Notes under the pieces: model-generated
What the model saw: only the letters and a program-made list of their open reading frames with translations
The model's database searches: none
What the model was told of the DNA's origin: nothing
Position numbers and translations under genes: made by a program
Part shown: one piece after another, positions 25,901 to 37,244 of the stretch
Position numbering within the stretch: the stretch's first letter is position 1
Layout of the letters: the number at the start of each line of letters is the position of its first letter
Assembly (NCBI GenBank): GCA_905250885.1
Contig: CAJNOQ010000703.1
Coordinates: 1 to 43,021, forward strand
From: Didymodactylos carnosus
Taxonomy: Eukaryota; Rotifera; Eurotatoria; Philodinida; Philodinidae
Reading direction: 5' to 3'
DNA: 43,021 nt

Positions 25901-26540
25901 CTATTATCATCGACTTGTCAAAATAAATGTGATTTGTTTTCAAAAAAGCAATCAATCAATCAATCATACAGTACGTCATTATTTACATATAATATATATA
26001 TATACGTTTAATTTTTCAAACATAATCATTCAATATGATATCAGGTATAAAAATCGATCTTCCTTTTATCGTACATATGTAATACGAAAGAGACGAAAAG
26101 AAAATTTACTTTCATTTCTCACACTTCCTTTTATCGTGTGTATCCGAAATACGAAGAAGAAAAAAGAAAAGCCCGGTGTTTCTGTCTTTTTTTTTTGTAC
26201 ATCAAACGAGCATTTTTTTTTTTTTTGTCTAAAACGATATTACGAGGGACTTTTTATTTTTGTTCTTTTAGTTTGTGCTATGTTCTCCTCCTGTATAGGT
26301 TACTACTACTACGACTACTATGTATTTCAAAGATATTTCTATATTTCTATACATTAAAAGTGCGAATAAAAGTAAAATATGTATATACGAATACCAAAAC
26401 ATGTATTTCATTTCTCTCTTTTGGATTTTTCTTTTTTGGGTTTTTTTTTTTTTTTGTAAAATCTTGATTAAGAGAACCATATTGCGTATATATCACTATG
26501 GACAAATGATTTATGTACAAAGATTTTTTATTCTTACTTT

Positions 26541-26561
26541 CTCTCTCTCTCTCTCTCTCTC
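26541..26561. repeat. (CT)n microsatellite
   Basis: A CT dinucleotide tract in the gene-poor region, followed within 20-40 bases by a degenerate CA tract. Confidence 0.9.
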
Positions 26562-27300
26562 CCATTCACTCAAATACACACACACGCACATACACAGACT
26601 ATATCTGTATGGTTTTTTTTCTTCACTCAATTCTTTGTCAAAAATATGTCTTTTCTTTTCACTCTTCGTATTTTAAGAGGCGATATTCGAATCGTTGTTT
26701 TTGAAATAAGAAACAAAAGAAAATTTCAAGGTTGGTTGTATTGAAACAATGAAAAAAATGAACAACAACAAGTATGAGTTAATCAATGTCGCACAGGTCA
26801 TTCCTATTTGCATATACAATGATAGAGAATTAATAGAAAAAAAAAAAAAAGATCAAAAACTCAAGTTTTTAAAATTCAATGTACTTGGTAGGATTCTATT
26901 TCTCGATGAGTTAGCAAATTGATGGCTTAAATTGATGAGTGTCTCATCAGAAGTGTAGTAAAGGTTATTTAATATAGAAAGTTTCTAGAAGATAAGTTAT
27001 TTTAGTTAGAAAAATTTCAGCATTCTGTAACTCTAGTCTGATGTTTAATGACAAATTTAGAAATAAATTTTATCTAAAGTACTGCTTAGTTCTATCACAA
27101 ATATTTTGGAAAATTGAGGATTTGATATGACAGACAGTAGAATTCCATTATTCACAGAAAAATAATGAAATTAATGTAAAAAATTTCGAGTTCACATTTT
27201 CTCAAATACAGCATCGTCTGAAATAAAATTCACTTTGTTTTTTTTTTGCACTGTATTCTCGATTCAATGTGACATTTTCCCATCCATTAGTTAATACTGT

Positions 27301-27460
27301 TTAACTCTTTGGCTGCGAGTCTTTTTTTGAAAAAATTAAAATTTCTATTTGGCTGTATACTTGATCATAAATTAATGTATATTTACAATTTATTAAAATT
27401 TTTTATAAATACGCATGTTTATGTGACGCATATTTGTGTCATCCGCAACCAAAGGGTTAA
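27301..27460. mobile_element. 160-bp piggyBac-like MITE with TTAA target duplication
   Basis: The left end reads TTAA then CTCTTTGGCTGCG. The right end on the opposite strand reads TTAA then CCCTTTGGTTGCG. The 13-bp terminal inverted repeats differ at two positions and are each flanked by TTAA, the duplication used by piggyBac transposases. The interior is AT-rich and non-coding, with a small subterminal palindrome around GACGCATATTTGTGTC. It is too short for a transposase, so it would need one supplied in trans. Confidence 0.75.
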
Positions 27461-29875
27461 TATATCCGACATATTTTATTAAAAATTCCTGTGATGTTAC
27501 ATTTCATTTTTCAGTAAAATCGATTCAATACGAATTGGTAGAAAATGACATTATAGATATCAAAATTTTGAACTCGAAAATCCATTAAGAACATTTACTT
27601 ATCTTTCATCAACAGTACAACTCGAGTAGCCAAATAGCTTAAGATTTCTCAAGTATTTGAAGCCTATTCATTCAATATTATCAGCGATGTTCATCACAAT
27701 AACGTTGATCAACTGTCGCTTTAGAGACATTGTAGTTTACCACTAAGTTTTAGTGTCTAGTTCGTTTCATATCAAGTCCGTTGCACTTATAAAAAGAGTT
27801 CTTATACAGCACTGTGATTCTTTCACTTGCCTTTGTATATAGTCGTTCATATCAACAAAACTCATCTATGACATTTAATTTCGAAAGTGTAGAAGATTAA
27901 CGGACGACCAGTTTCTTCAACTATAAAGTTTTTTAGAGAAGTTGGGTTAAATCACAGAATTTATGCATGTTAACAATCAGACAATAGTTTAGATAATGTT
28001 CATAATGCCTATAATCTAAGTTTGCAGAGATATAGCAAATTTCTAGCAACTAGTAACATCTACTTTTTTCGGAAAAGTATATTGTCCAACATATGGCGTT
28101 TCCCTTTATACAGTTTTTTCCCTTTTTTTCATCATTTAAGCATGCTGAATTAGATTTTTTTCATAAATAAAGAAATTTAAAAGAGAAACTGATAGAAAAA
28201 AAAATATTTTTTTTTTTTTGTAAAGTATACTGATTCGTACAAAAGCGGACAGAAAAGCGTTTTTCTTTTTTATTCTCCTATTCATATGTATAGTATTTAA
28301 GCATAATAAAACTTGGCTCCTTCTTTTATTTTTAAGAACAAAACACGTAAAGGAGACCGACAGCTGGTACGGCTTCATTTTCTGTAAACGATATATACTT
28401 CAATATAGCTACAAAAAATAAGATTGACTTAGGTATTATACACACGTTTCTCTCTTTTTTTCAAGGTTAGCACAAAAAGTTCTATTGGAAATTGTATAAA
28501 CGATAAGAATAACAGATGGTATAACAAAGTGATTGTAGTCACTCTTACGAACACAAATAGGCTAAAAAAATAGTTTTGAAACTAACTTTCGAAGAAGTTT
28601 AGAATAAAAATCCCATACTCTAACATACTCATTTTCATGTAAAAATCACATGCAAAATATTATTTTGTAAATTTTTTCCGACTCTTCTTTCTCTGTCGAA
28701 CATGCTCAGGTGAGCGTAAAAAAGACTCTAAGAAAATTCTTCACTTTCCAAAATCGATTTATTTCAAGGAGTTCTCTTTATTGATCTGAAATAAAAGTCA
28801 TATAACAAATTTATAAAACGATGAAACAATATGCCAACATTTTGCATATCCTTTTAACTGTTAGCTTCAATTGTTCCCGAACCAGAAACAAAAACATTAG
28901 CGTGCTCATAAAATGCAATAATTCATCTGATTTCTATTTGAATGACGGAATCTGGAAAAGGGCAAATTCGTTATTAAATGGCTTCTGGTTGCAACTTTCA
29001 GAGCAAAAAAAAGGACAAGAAAGATTTCAAAATCGTTCTAACGAGGGACTGCAGCGAAAAAAGAGGAATATGATTTTCAGCCTAGAAAACACTACGGCAC
29101 TAGTTTGACCCATAATTTTGGTATACTTAGCATCGAACAATTATTCAACGGTCTTGTCCTTGTAAAAAAATTTTCATCATCGCATGAATTTCTGAAAGTA
29201 ATCATTACTGAACTTTAATACTGTTTTAGACATAATTGAATATTTATTATCTAAAATGTACTGTTCTTTTAATCTAAAACTTACTCAGCATTCAAATACA
29301 TCATAAACATTTTGTAAACGAATTTGTAAAAATTCTTCTAAAAATAATTCAAGTATATGTAGACAGAATGAGAAAAAAAGATTGCACACTCCATTTTCTT
29401 TTAGCTGCTTTGGTACTTGTATTTTGATCTTTCTGACTAACTTTTAGTGATTTTGTAAGATTATCTTGGTTTTCAAAGAATAAACGAGGATAAATTAAAG
29501 TTAGTTTATCAATCCAACTTTCGAACGAGAGAAGGAATGAAGTCAAACCAGTCAAACCCGTCTTCTTATTCTTGTTTATTATCTTTCTCTGATTCTTCAT
29601 TACTGTCTTATTCACCAGTTCTAGATGAAATTAGGTCATGTATCATTTTTAATGAATAAAGTGCTAAGCTTGATTAAAATCCTTAAAATAAAACTGCCAT
29701 ACAAAATAATAGTTATAAAAAAGCGCAGGATTTTAATAAGTCTACTAGTACGGACAAAATACAAATAAAAAATCTCATAGAGAGAACAGAAAATTCTACT
29801 CTAGAAACTGTTTTGTTTTGAACAAAAATAGAGTACACGAAAAACATCTGTTATTGACGGTAATTTTTAAAAAAT

Positions 29876-32800
29876 TTATGCTAGCACTTCACCACCGGTA
29901 ACACCTAGTACTTCACCAGATATATATGACGAACATTCTCCTGAGGCTAAGAAGACAAAGGCTGGTGCTAATTCTCGTGGTTGTGCAGGTCGTTTGATTG
30001 GGTACTTTAAAATAGATTATAAAAGAACTAATATAACAACATGGTCAAAAGAGCATGCTAATTACATACATTTTTGCCAAATTCAGCATTCTTCGTTTTG
30101 GGAAATGAAGCAATGACTAACGGTGTCCAAACAGGACCTGGAGCAACACAGTTAACCCGAATACCTTTCTCCATCAATTGTGATGCTAGACCTTTTGTAA
30201 ATCCGACGATTGCAGCTATTCAAAAGAAAAAAATGCCAACATATCATACACAGGATACAACATTTTCTAAAACAAACCCTTTGTCGTTGCATAATCTAGT
30301 ATTTCAGCTGATGGATCTAAATCGATAGTAAACTAAGATAATAAAAATGCTCAAACGTGAAATTCTTATCTTCTATTTACCGTAAGCTTGAATCGAGCCA
30401 ACATTAATAATAGCACTTCCTTTTTTCATATGAGGAACGGCCAAACGAACGAGATCAAACATTGATATTATATTTGTTCGAAATGTGTATTCTACACGTT
30501 CACGATCTAATTTTGAAATATCGTCCTAGGAAAGATATCATGCTAAATACACTATATAACAAAATATGGCTTTAATCAAACTTACAACAGATTTTCCCTG
30601 AAATGCCGCATTATTTACTAAAATATCAATATGTCCAAATTCTTTCACAGCTGTATCAATTATTTTTTTACATTGACTTTCCTGGAAAGCAATAAAACAT
30701 CACATTTACATACTAAATAAAAGAAATAAGCATACCTGACTAATATCGCCGGGCTAAATGTAAACAATTTTATAAGATAATTTAACAAGAGACATATTCA
30801 AAAGTTGCTTACAATCAATAAACATTTTCGACCTTCTTTTTCGACAGCTGCTTGCGTTTCTTGCGCATCTGTATCTTCATTCAAATACGAAATAACACAA
30901 TGAGCACCTTCTCGTGCATAAGCCAATGCTACAGCTCTGCCAATGCCCGAATCACCACCGGTTATAACAGCAACTAAAATGACATGATCAAATGATGAGT
31001 GTTTTGTTCGCATAAAAAAACTAAATGTGCAATTTACAAATACTCAATTGAGCAGTTTATTCTTGACTCACAGTTTCAACACGAGTGAACGTATTTATGT
31101 TTGCTTCGCTTATGAAAAAAAACTTATCTAGCAAACATTTCAAAGTCATTAGACGAATAAAACAAAAATCCTTCCTCTGTCCTGATCATAAATTTGTTGT
31201 CCAACTTTTGGCAGCTATTGTAAACGTCTCAGGCACCTTCAATTCTCCAAGTATTTCTATGCATAGAGAAACATTTCCTTACAAATCTAGAACATTATAT
31301 ATTTCTCAGTCTTTTCAGATCATGGAATATTCGCATTCGCGACGAATTGAATTATTTTTGCTTTTTCGTTATGCAGCATGTTTTCATAGTGGCTACAGAC
31401 TTGCAACGTGTATCGTTTTTCTCACTCGTTCAGGTCAGGTAACGATCGACTGCAAATCCCGTGCTATTTTTTGACAAGTTCAGGTCACCGTCTAGGTTAT
31501 ATTGTCTCGTGACTCACCGTCATCCATCCGTCTCCCACTCCCCGGCACACATGCAAACAAGCTGTCTTTCTGGTAAAATTTCACAGTGTCAAACAGCCAT
31601 AAGTATTAAAGCAGCAAAATAGAGAATTCGCAAACACATCATATACACCAATACGCATTCTTATCTTCATTGCATACCGAAATGAATTCCCAGCGAATGC
31701 GAATTTATTTTATAGAAAATCAAATTCTTCGCGAAAGTGTATTATCCAAACTATGGTCTTTTCTTCACGAAGGATAAACGCTCAAGAGTCGTCCAATACA
31801 CGATTTTCCTTTTCTAGAAAGAGGAAGCATTCTCATTTTAACGAACTTCATCTGAGACTTGGAGATGCCTTCAACAAACTCGATACAACGGGGAACAATT
31901 GCGAGAATTTTAGATATCTATACAATCCTAAAAAAGGCACATTAAAAGTTAGATAACTTCTCACTACAAAACGATACTACACTTACAGTTTTGTTTTTAT
32001 CTTCAGCTTTTGCCGTCAACTAATACTATATTTCTCAAAAACTTGAATCAAGTGGTGCGTCTTCCCATAGTGATTCGTTTGAGTACAGAGAAAACCCATT
32101 TTGATTGAAAAATCGATTTTGAATTTTTAATATAAATTCTTAAAATCTGTAGTTGTAAAGCACTTTCCTACAAGTCAAACTCACTAATTCACTTAAAACA
32201 CAAAATCCGCCAATGAATACAGTATTCTCTCGGCATACATTTTTCTCACATCTGGTGGAACACATTGTGATAATATTTTTAATTTAAAAACTAAGGCAAA
32301 GTCACACAAAGTTATAGAGATCGACTTTCCGAAACCGCTTTCGTCTTCCCGTCAAACATATTTATTGAGTTCAGTTTTGTTGTTGGGAAAAGCTAGGTAC
32401 CTCAATCTATACGCTTGTTCAGACGATTTTATTCGTCTTTGCCGCTTCCTGACACAACAGAAATGAAATACAAAAGGCACCTGTAGAAACTTGCGGATTA
32501 ATGCCTCAGTCAAGAGAATTTTTTCCATTAGAGTGTACGGAACCGTTGAGGAGAATGTGCTTATAATAAGCCATAGTAGCTCCAAAATTGGTGAGGAGAC
32601 AATAGACTGTATCTTTTTATTCATATGTTTTTGAACTTGTGAGAAAGTACCCATCACTTCCTAAAATAAAGTCGCAAACAACTGTGACATATCCTGCTCT
32701 ACGCTGTATGGTCTCAAGATTTACTGTATCTGCTATAGTGACATCGATACAGTGGGAAACTCAAATTTATTGCATAAAATTCTCAAATCCGAGTTCAAAA

Positions 32801-34924
32801 GATGAAAGATTCTATTTCCAAAAAGTATTTCTTCCGTTCAAGAGCAGTTAGAGATATTTGCTGTGGGTGTTACTTGATAGCTGCACCTTTGCCAGCATGT
32901 GTGTCGTATAGAGTATTAAATGACACAAACTATAAAAGTAGACACTTCAAAGTACATAATCGTACTGCAAACAGTCTGTTTGCTGAGATAAATTCCCTCT
33001 TAGTTAAGAAATACGTTTCTATATTCTCTGTTCCCTATTTTTAGAATTTAATCTCATCTAGAATTCTGGCAATAGTTCTCTATATAGCTTTTAATCTGTT
33101 AATCTGTGTGTGGGAAGACCAAGTACAGTATGCAAGGCACCATTATGAGAGAGATTGAAAAATCGATCTTTTAGCACCAGACAGATCGAGCTCAAATTTT
33201 GGGCAATGAGCGACGACTGCTAGTTAAACATTTTCTGAAAGTTTCATGAATAAAGTCTCAACGGTTGTAAAGAAAGCCGGAGAGCCTTGCTAGTCGAGAA
33301 CGGCATTAAGAACTGATTGCACTTGTTAATTGACATAAAAAGTGCATCCTCGTCCCACGCTCAGCTGTAATATTGATAGCCCTGTATCTCAAAAAGTAAA
33401 ATGTACTCTTTACTAAAAAATAGCTAGGCATAGAGTAGAACTTGTATACTTCAAACTGGCATAAAAGCGAAGAATGACCTATTCTGGTTAATTTCTTACT
33501 TCATCGCATAGTCTATTGCCGTGTCTACATAACAAAAATGAAAAGCGATAAGATCAAAAGGTGAAAAAACAGAAAGTGGTACATTTGATCTCTACAGTTC
33601 AACTATAGCTTCTTTTTTCTGACAAGGTATCCATAAATTTTATCTATGAATCTCCACTATCAACCTGAAATTTGTAAATTTTACGGCGATTGTAGCGTTT
33701 AAGGATAGAAATTTATGGATGTCTAGTTTTGAGATTCCTTATGTACCCTGGAATCGCCATTTGACGTGATTTCTGTTATGTAACCAAGCAATAAAAGGGG
33801 ACCATAGGTACTCAAAAAAAGCTAGAAAACTTGACAAACATGCTTTAAATCATAAAGAATCGGGATAGACACTGTCTTTCCTCTGAAAGAATTATTTTAG
33901 TTTGACAGCGCTAAGTTCAACGAGAATAAATGCAACCCACTTGGCGCCGTTTATAAAAAAATTATCTTTACAACCGTTAAGAATTTATTGATGAAACTTT
34001 CTGAAAATAATTAACTAACGTCGTTATTCATTGCCCAAACTTTTAGCTGGATCCGTCTGGCGCCAAAAACAAAGTCGATTTTTCAATCTGTCACGGTGCT
34101 AGCAGAGAATTCGAAGAAGTTAGATGCAAAGCTCTATGATTTTACGTGGTATAGTAGGAGTAGCTCAGTTGCTACAACTGTGTTAACATGGCGTGCAATA
34201 TGAGCGCTGCCTACTCTTGCCAACTAATACTATTGTCAGCAACGGACGACGCGTAAGAATGATATAAGTTTGTCGTTACGACAACACATAGATTGATCTA
34301 TCTATTGATGGGTTTAAACTGGTTCTTGAAAGTTAAAATTTGAGAAAATTTCTAAAAACGTTAATATAGTTAAAACCCTAGTTGTAACTATCAATTCGGG
34401 TTGATCGATATAACGGCGGTTGAATGAGTTACGACTCCAAACGAATTTCAACTCCAACTAGTTATAACTGAAGCAGTTTTAAATCCATCAGTGGATCTAT
34501 ACCTAATTGACCTTGTGTTAATGTAGCTATTGTCTATCATATCTGATGATTGACTTGTTCCTTGCTTATATTCAAGGAGGCTAGGTCTGAGACACTTCCA
34601 TTATAATTAACAAGTGGCAATTAGTCTTTAAAAATCTAAGCTAATAAAACAATACTTTGTGTCAACTTTGACATAAAGTAATAATGAAAATAAAAATTTA
34701 ATTCACCACTACATACCTTTATCTGTCAACTTTGCACTTCCTTTGTAACTCGCTTCACCATAATCCGGTTTAGGATCCATTTTAGATTCCAAACCTGGGG
34801 ATTCCTGGTCCTGTTTTGGAAAGCTCGGTTGGGGACCGGCTTTTTTTGGATCTCCATGGAGTGAGTGTGACATTATGAATGGAAATAGCAAGAAACTATT
34901 ATATTGAGAAGAAGAATAAAAAGT
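29876..34924 (-). CDS. Short-chain dehydrogenase/reductase, YhdF/glucose-ribitol dehydrogenase type
   Basis: Predicted NAD(P)-dependent oxidoreductase, probably cytosolic, resembling bacterial general-stress SDRs (YhdF/GSP39-like) and plant seed glucose/ribitol dehydrogenase homologues; the substrate is unknown. Coding exons from 5' to 3': ATG at 34873 to 34717, 30973-30813, 30753-30736 (18-nt microexon), 30681-30586, 30525-30381, 30316-30278, 30215-30070, 30004-29876; 296 residues, all phases consistent, no stop. The N-terminal tail (about 1-52) has the family's [14 protein letters not shown] and YKGSAKL pattern. The Rossmann motif TGGDSGIG is at 57-64, NNAA at 135-138, catalytic Asn162, Ser188, Tyr201 and Lys205 (YATTK), then [14 protein letters not shown] and a C-terminal [13 protein letters not shown]. 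Length and completeness match a full family member. Intron 1 is 3.7 kb, the others about 50-65 nt apart from three of 60-100. The local-style introns show it is a resident nuclear gene, not bacterial contamination. Confidence 0.97.
30736..30753 (-). other. 18-nt microexon of the dehydrogenase gene
   Basis: TTTACATTTAG acceptor, then CCCGGCGATATTAGTCAG, then a GTATGC donor. It encodes PGDISQ, joining CLLI to ESQC exactly where this SDR family has a conserved (P/A)GDI segment. Leaving it out would keep frame but remove that segment. Confidence 0.9.
33137..34102. mobile_element. Foldback element with about 140-bp inverted arms
   Basis: The left arm (33137-33275) matches the reverse complement of the right arm (33963-34102). 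Shared blocks include AGATTGAAAAATCGA, GCACCAGAC/GCGCCAGAC, TTTGGGCAATGA, GAAAGTTTCAT and AACGGTTGTAAAGA. The unique centre of about 690 bp has no supportable gene. The outer ends fade at GCACC on both sides, and I cannot identify a target duplication with confidence. Confidence 0.75.
33626..33723. repeat. Hairpin inside the foldback element
   Basis: ATCCATAAATTTTATCT (left) pairs with AGGATAGAAATTTATGGAT (right), arms about 18-20 nt with a loop of about 57 nt. It may be an internal palindrome of the transposon. Confidence 0.6.
34653..34680. repeat. 28-bp palindrome
   Basis: TACTTTGTGTCAA and TTGACATAAAGTA form near-perfect 13-bp arms around a 2-nt centre. It lies close to the 5' end of the dehydrogenase's long intron, on the exon 1 side. 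Confidence 0.7.
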
Positions 34925-36327
34925 CTGAAAGTTAAAAAACATACATCAACTAACACAATAAAAACTTTTCTTACACACGGTTTTGTGTGAATGACAATTT
35001 TGCTGCAAATAGCTTGGTATAAATAGACTGATGATCACCATCCACGAGAGAAATTCTTATTAACCAGAAAGAACAACTTCAAGTATTATATAGTGAAAAT
35101 TTAGTGATTGTAAAAGCAGAATACACAAAGATAATCAGAAAAATTTGTTGAATCTCTAACTGTGCAAACTGATTTTGTGTTAAATATAATATTATAAAAT
35201 TTCTCTCTCTTCTTTTCTCTCTGTCATTCTGGAAAAAAGTAGAAACCAGGCAATGGGTCAAAGAGTAAACACGTGCCGTTCACGTTTTCAAACCATAACA
35301 AACCTAGCACAATATTTCTGCCTTTGATGTCAAGGTGAAATTGCAAACGATACAAAAAACGAACTGTTTGAAACCGCTAATAAATGAAAAAATACAGTTT
35401 ACATGATTTTATTTGCGTATGCACTGCGCTGTACACATATTGGTCCATTTTTTAACCACTCAGAGTGACAGAAAGAAAAAAATTAATTACCACGCAAAAT
35501 TTCACCACCAGACAGACACATCAAATATTAATTGTGCTTGATTGTTACTATACTGTGAGGACTGACAAAATAAAATTTATTTGCATGAAAATGAATGAAG
35601 GCTCGATGGATCTAGGCAGAAAAGTACAAATAAACATACCTACCAGTTCGTCCAACTTCAAAATTTGGTTCCAGGTGAGATTTTGATGAAAAATTTCAAT
35701 TCAATAAAGATTTGACATGAGTATTTACATGTTATGAAATGAATCACTCTCACATACTGACTACCTCTGATCCCATGCATGCGTTGAATGCTAGATTCCT
35801 AGGTAATTTATATTGAAATACTAGGATTAGATCCATTATTAGTACGTTTCAAGAAAAACGGTGGCATTTTCCTGGAAAAGAAAAACGACCCCATCTTAGA
35901 GAAAAATCAGTAAGTAAGTACATTATGTGAGACTGTCAATAATCTTTTTGCTAGTGCTAGTCCCATAGAATTGATAACAGCTATTCTGAAAAATCTATAC
36001 TCATTATTCCAACGCGAGCTTCATTTCAAAATTAGTCTAGTAATATAGCCTTTGGAAATGTTCTGTGTAATTATATACGTTTATTATTAATAACTGGCAT
36101 CAGCAATAGTTAAAACTGATATGATTATGTGAACATATGAACCGATTCTTTCGTTTTAATTCACTTTTCGTGAATAAAATAGTCTTAGTTTTAGTCTAAT
36201 TTACCAAGAATGTTGTTTATAAGAATCAAAATTTGTTTGTTCTCTGTGAAATAATTCATTTTAGTCTCTTCTTATGTCCGTAACTAATTTATAATACTGA
36301 GCCGGTTTATATTATTTCAGTTAAATA
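34925..36327. other. Divergent intergenic region
   Basis: About 1.4 kb between the 5' end of the dehydrogenase (-) and the start of the TFIIA-gamma copy (+). It would hold both promoters. The dehydrogenase ATG is preceded by an AG acceptor (TTAACTTTCAG, ending at 34925) 51 nt upstream. The other gene has ATTATTTCAG 7 nt before its ATG. I see no other defined element. Confidence 0.55.
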
Positions 36328-36805
36328 ATGTCTACCTATCAAATTTATCGTGATACAACAGTAATAGTGACATTACAGGGTACAGTGAATGAAATGTTAT
36401 CGGTAAGAAAGCTTGTTTTTCTTGAAAACTATAGTATCTGTTGAATATGATGTGAAATATTTATTTTATTTTTAGCATGTATCACTTACAGAACAAGCAG
36501 CCAGTAAAGTCTGATGTAAATTTGATCGTGCCATTAATATGGCTTTAGAAAAAACGCACAAATAGAAAATGTACATTTCATGTACGTATTTTGAATTGTC
36601 TAAACATTAAAATTAAATATCTGTTTGTTTGTTCTTTTAAATAGGGAAATTGAGTACATATTGTTTTTGTAATAATGTATGGACATTAGTATTAAAAGGT
36701 TTTAATATCAAAGATCAAGTTCATTCGAACAATGTTCAACTATTCCATGTAGATAACGTTAAAAGTGTTGCATGTGGTGGAAAAGGTAAATCACGTCTTT
36801 GCTGA
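36328..36805 (+). pseudogene. GTF2A2: TFIIA small subunit (gamma) copy with two in-frame stops
   Basis: TFIIA-gamma is a small nuclear general transcription factor that stabilises TBP on the promoter. Exons 36328-36402, 36476-36581 and 36645-36805 are joined in consistent frame. The start MSTYQIYRDTT matches the family's YQLYRNTT. FDRAINMAL matches the FDKAINAAL helix, and STYCFCNNVWTLVL matches NTYRFCDNVWT. VDNVKSVACGGK matches VDKVKIVACDGK. Exon 2 carries TGA at 36512-36514 (a Leu in VLLQFD) and TAG at 36563-36565 (an Asn/Ala position in the loop). Alignment length across this region is otherwise unchanged, with no frameshift. A gap of about five extra residues occurs before VDNVK. Skipping exon 2 would break frame, so it cannot rescue the gene. 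It is most likely a recent pseudogene. Stop readthrough, RNA editing or sequence errors are alternatives. Confidence 0.85.
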
Positions 36806-37244
36806 CTAGAGTGATCGGACTGTTGTTGTTTTTCTCCTCTATTCATAGCTATATCATCCTAAATCGAACATTATTCATATATTGTAGTATATTTTTCCTA
36901 GTTAAAGCATGAACATGAACAAATATGTTTTGTAAACGAGCTTTCACTCGTTTTTTCTAAACTTTGTATATAGTTTTTTTTTCAAATTGAATGTTTCTTT
37001 TCTATAAATTCTTCGTAAAAATAATAAAAAAAAGAAGACAACTACAGTATAACTTTTCTGTAGATACTGGAATATTGTAGTACTATTCATTTCGAAGATA
37101 GTTTCGTCTTCGTTTTCTTGGAAAATAGTTATTCTATCACTCAACCTTCGAGGATAGTTAAACTATGTTGCTGTTTGCAAATGATCTAAGTTTAATTTGA
37201 AGTGTCAAAGGTCACATTAACACATTTTTCAGTCGTTTTTCTAG

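Larger units (their letters stand above)
16319..29875. other. Long gene-poor region
   Basis: About 13.5 kb in which I find no exon with recognisable homology or coherent splicing. Open frames are homopolymer or dinucleotide artefacts. The stretch is rich in poly-T/poly-A runs, CT/AG repeats (20112-20132, 26541-26561) and AT tracts, plus a dispersed repeat at about 22795-22915, a small palindrome near 22405-22440 and a MITE at 27301-27460. Open frames at 28821-29108 (+) and 29349-29615 (-) are the least simple in composition but have no recognisable features. Non-coding RNAs or distal regulatory DNA cannot be excluded. Confidence 0.55.
30974..34716 (-). other. 3.7-kb first intron of the dehydrogenase gene
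   Basis: It is bounded by GTATGT and TTTTAG in phase 1 and is roughly fifty times longer than the gene's other introns. It contains a foldback element (about 33137-34102), a nested hairpin (33626-33723), a 28-bp palindrome (34653-34680) and a short inverted repeat around TTCGCATTCGC (31327-31350 and 31681-31708). Open frames within it (for example 31085-31474 and 32352-32657) are unrecognised. Growth by transposon insertion is the simplest explanation. Confidence 0.75.

Noticed and set aside
26138..26676. Several overlapping 60-120 codon frames
   Set aside because: All are produced by poly-T, CT and CA tracts (Phe/Leu/Ser or Glu/Arg runs), not by coding sequence.
28821..29108. 95-codon open frame on the plus strand
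   Set aside because: No recognisable domain, no coherent splice partners and a length expected by chance in AT-rich DNA.
29349..29615. 88-codon open frame on the minus strand downstream of the dehydrogenase
   Set aside because: Composition is Lys/Asn-rich with no family resemblance, and I could not link it to other exons. It probably lies in the 3' flank.
30332..30381. Alternative acceptor at TATCTTAG for dehydrogenase exon 6
   Set aside because: It throws the frame and meets a stop. The later acceptor CGATTTAG restores [15 protein letters not shown], which fits the family.
32352..33044. Open frames on both strands in the long dehydrogenase intron
   Set aside because: They are short, unrelated to known transposases, and lack supporting splice structure.
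34158..34230. Stretch AGTAGCTCAGTTGCTACAA resembling a tRNA D-arm/A box
   Set aside because: No T-arm/B box (GGTTCRANNCC) or closing acceptor stem follows at the right distance, so it is not a tRNA. A decayed tRNA-derived SINE head is possible but unsupported.
36563..36581. A 1-nt frameshift in the TFIIA-gamma copy
   Set aside because: One alternative frame gives locally plausible residues, but the original frame keeps the exact family spacing from FDRAIN to STYCFC, so only the two stop codons are counted as lesions.
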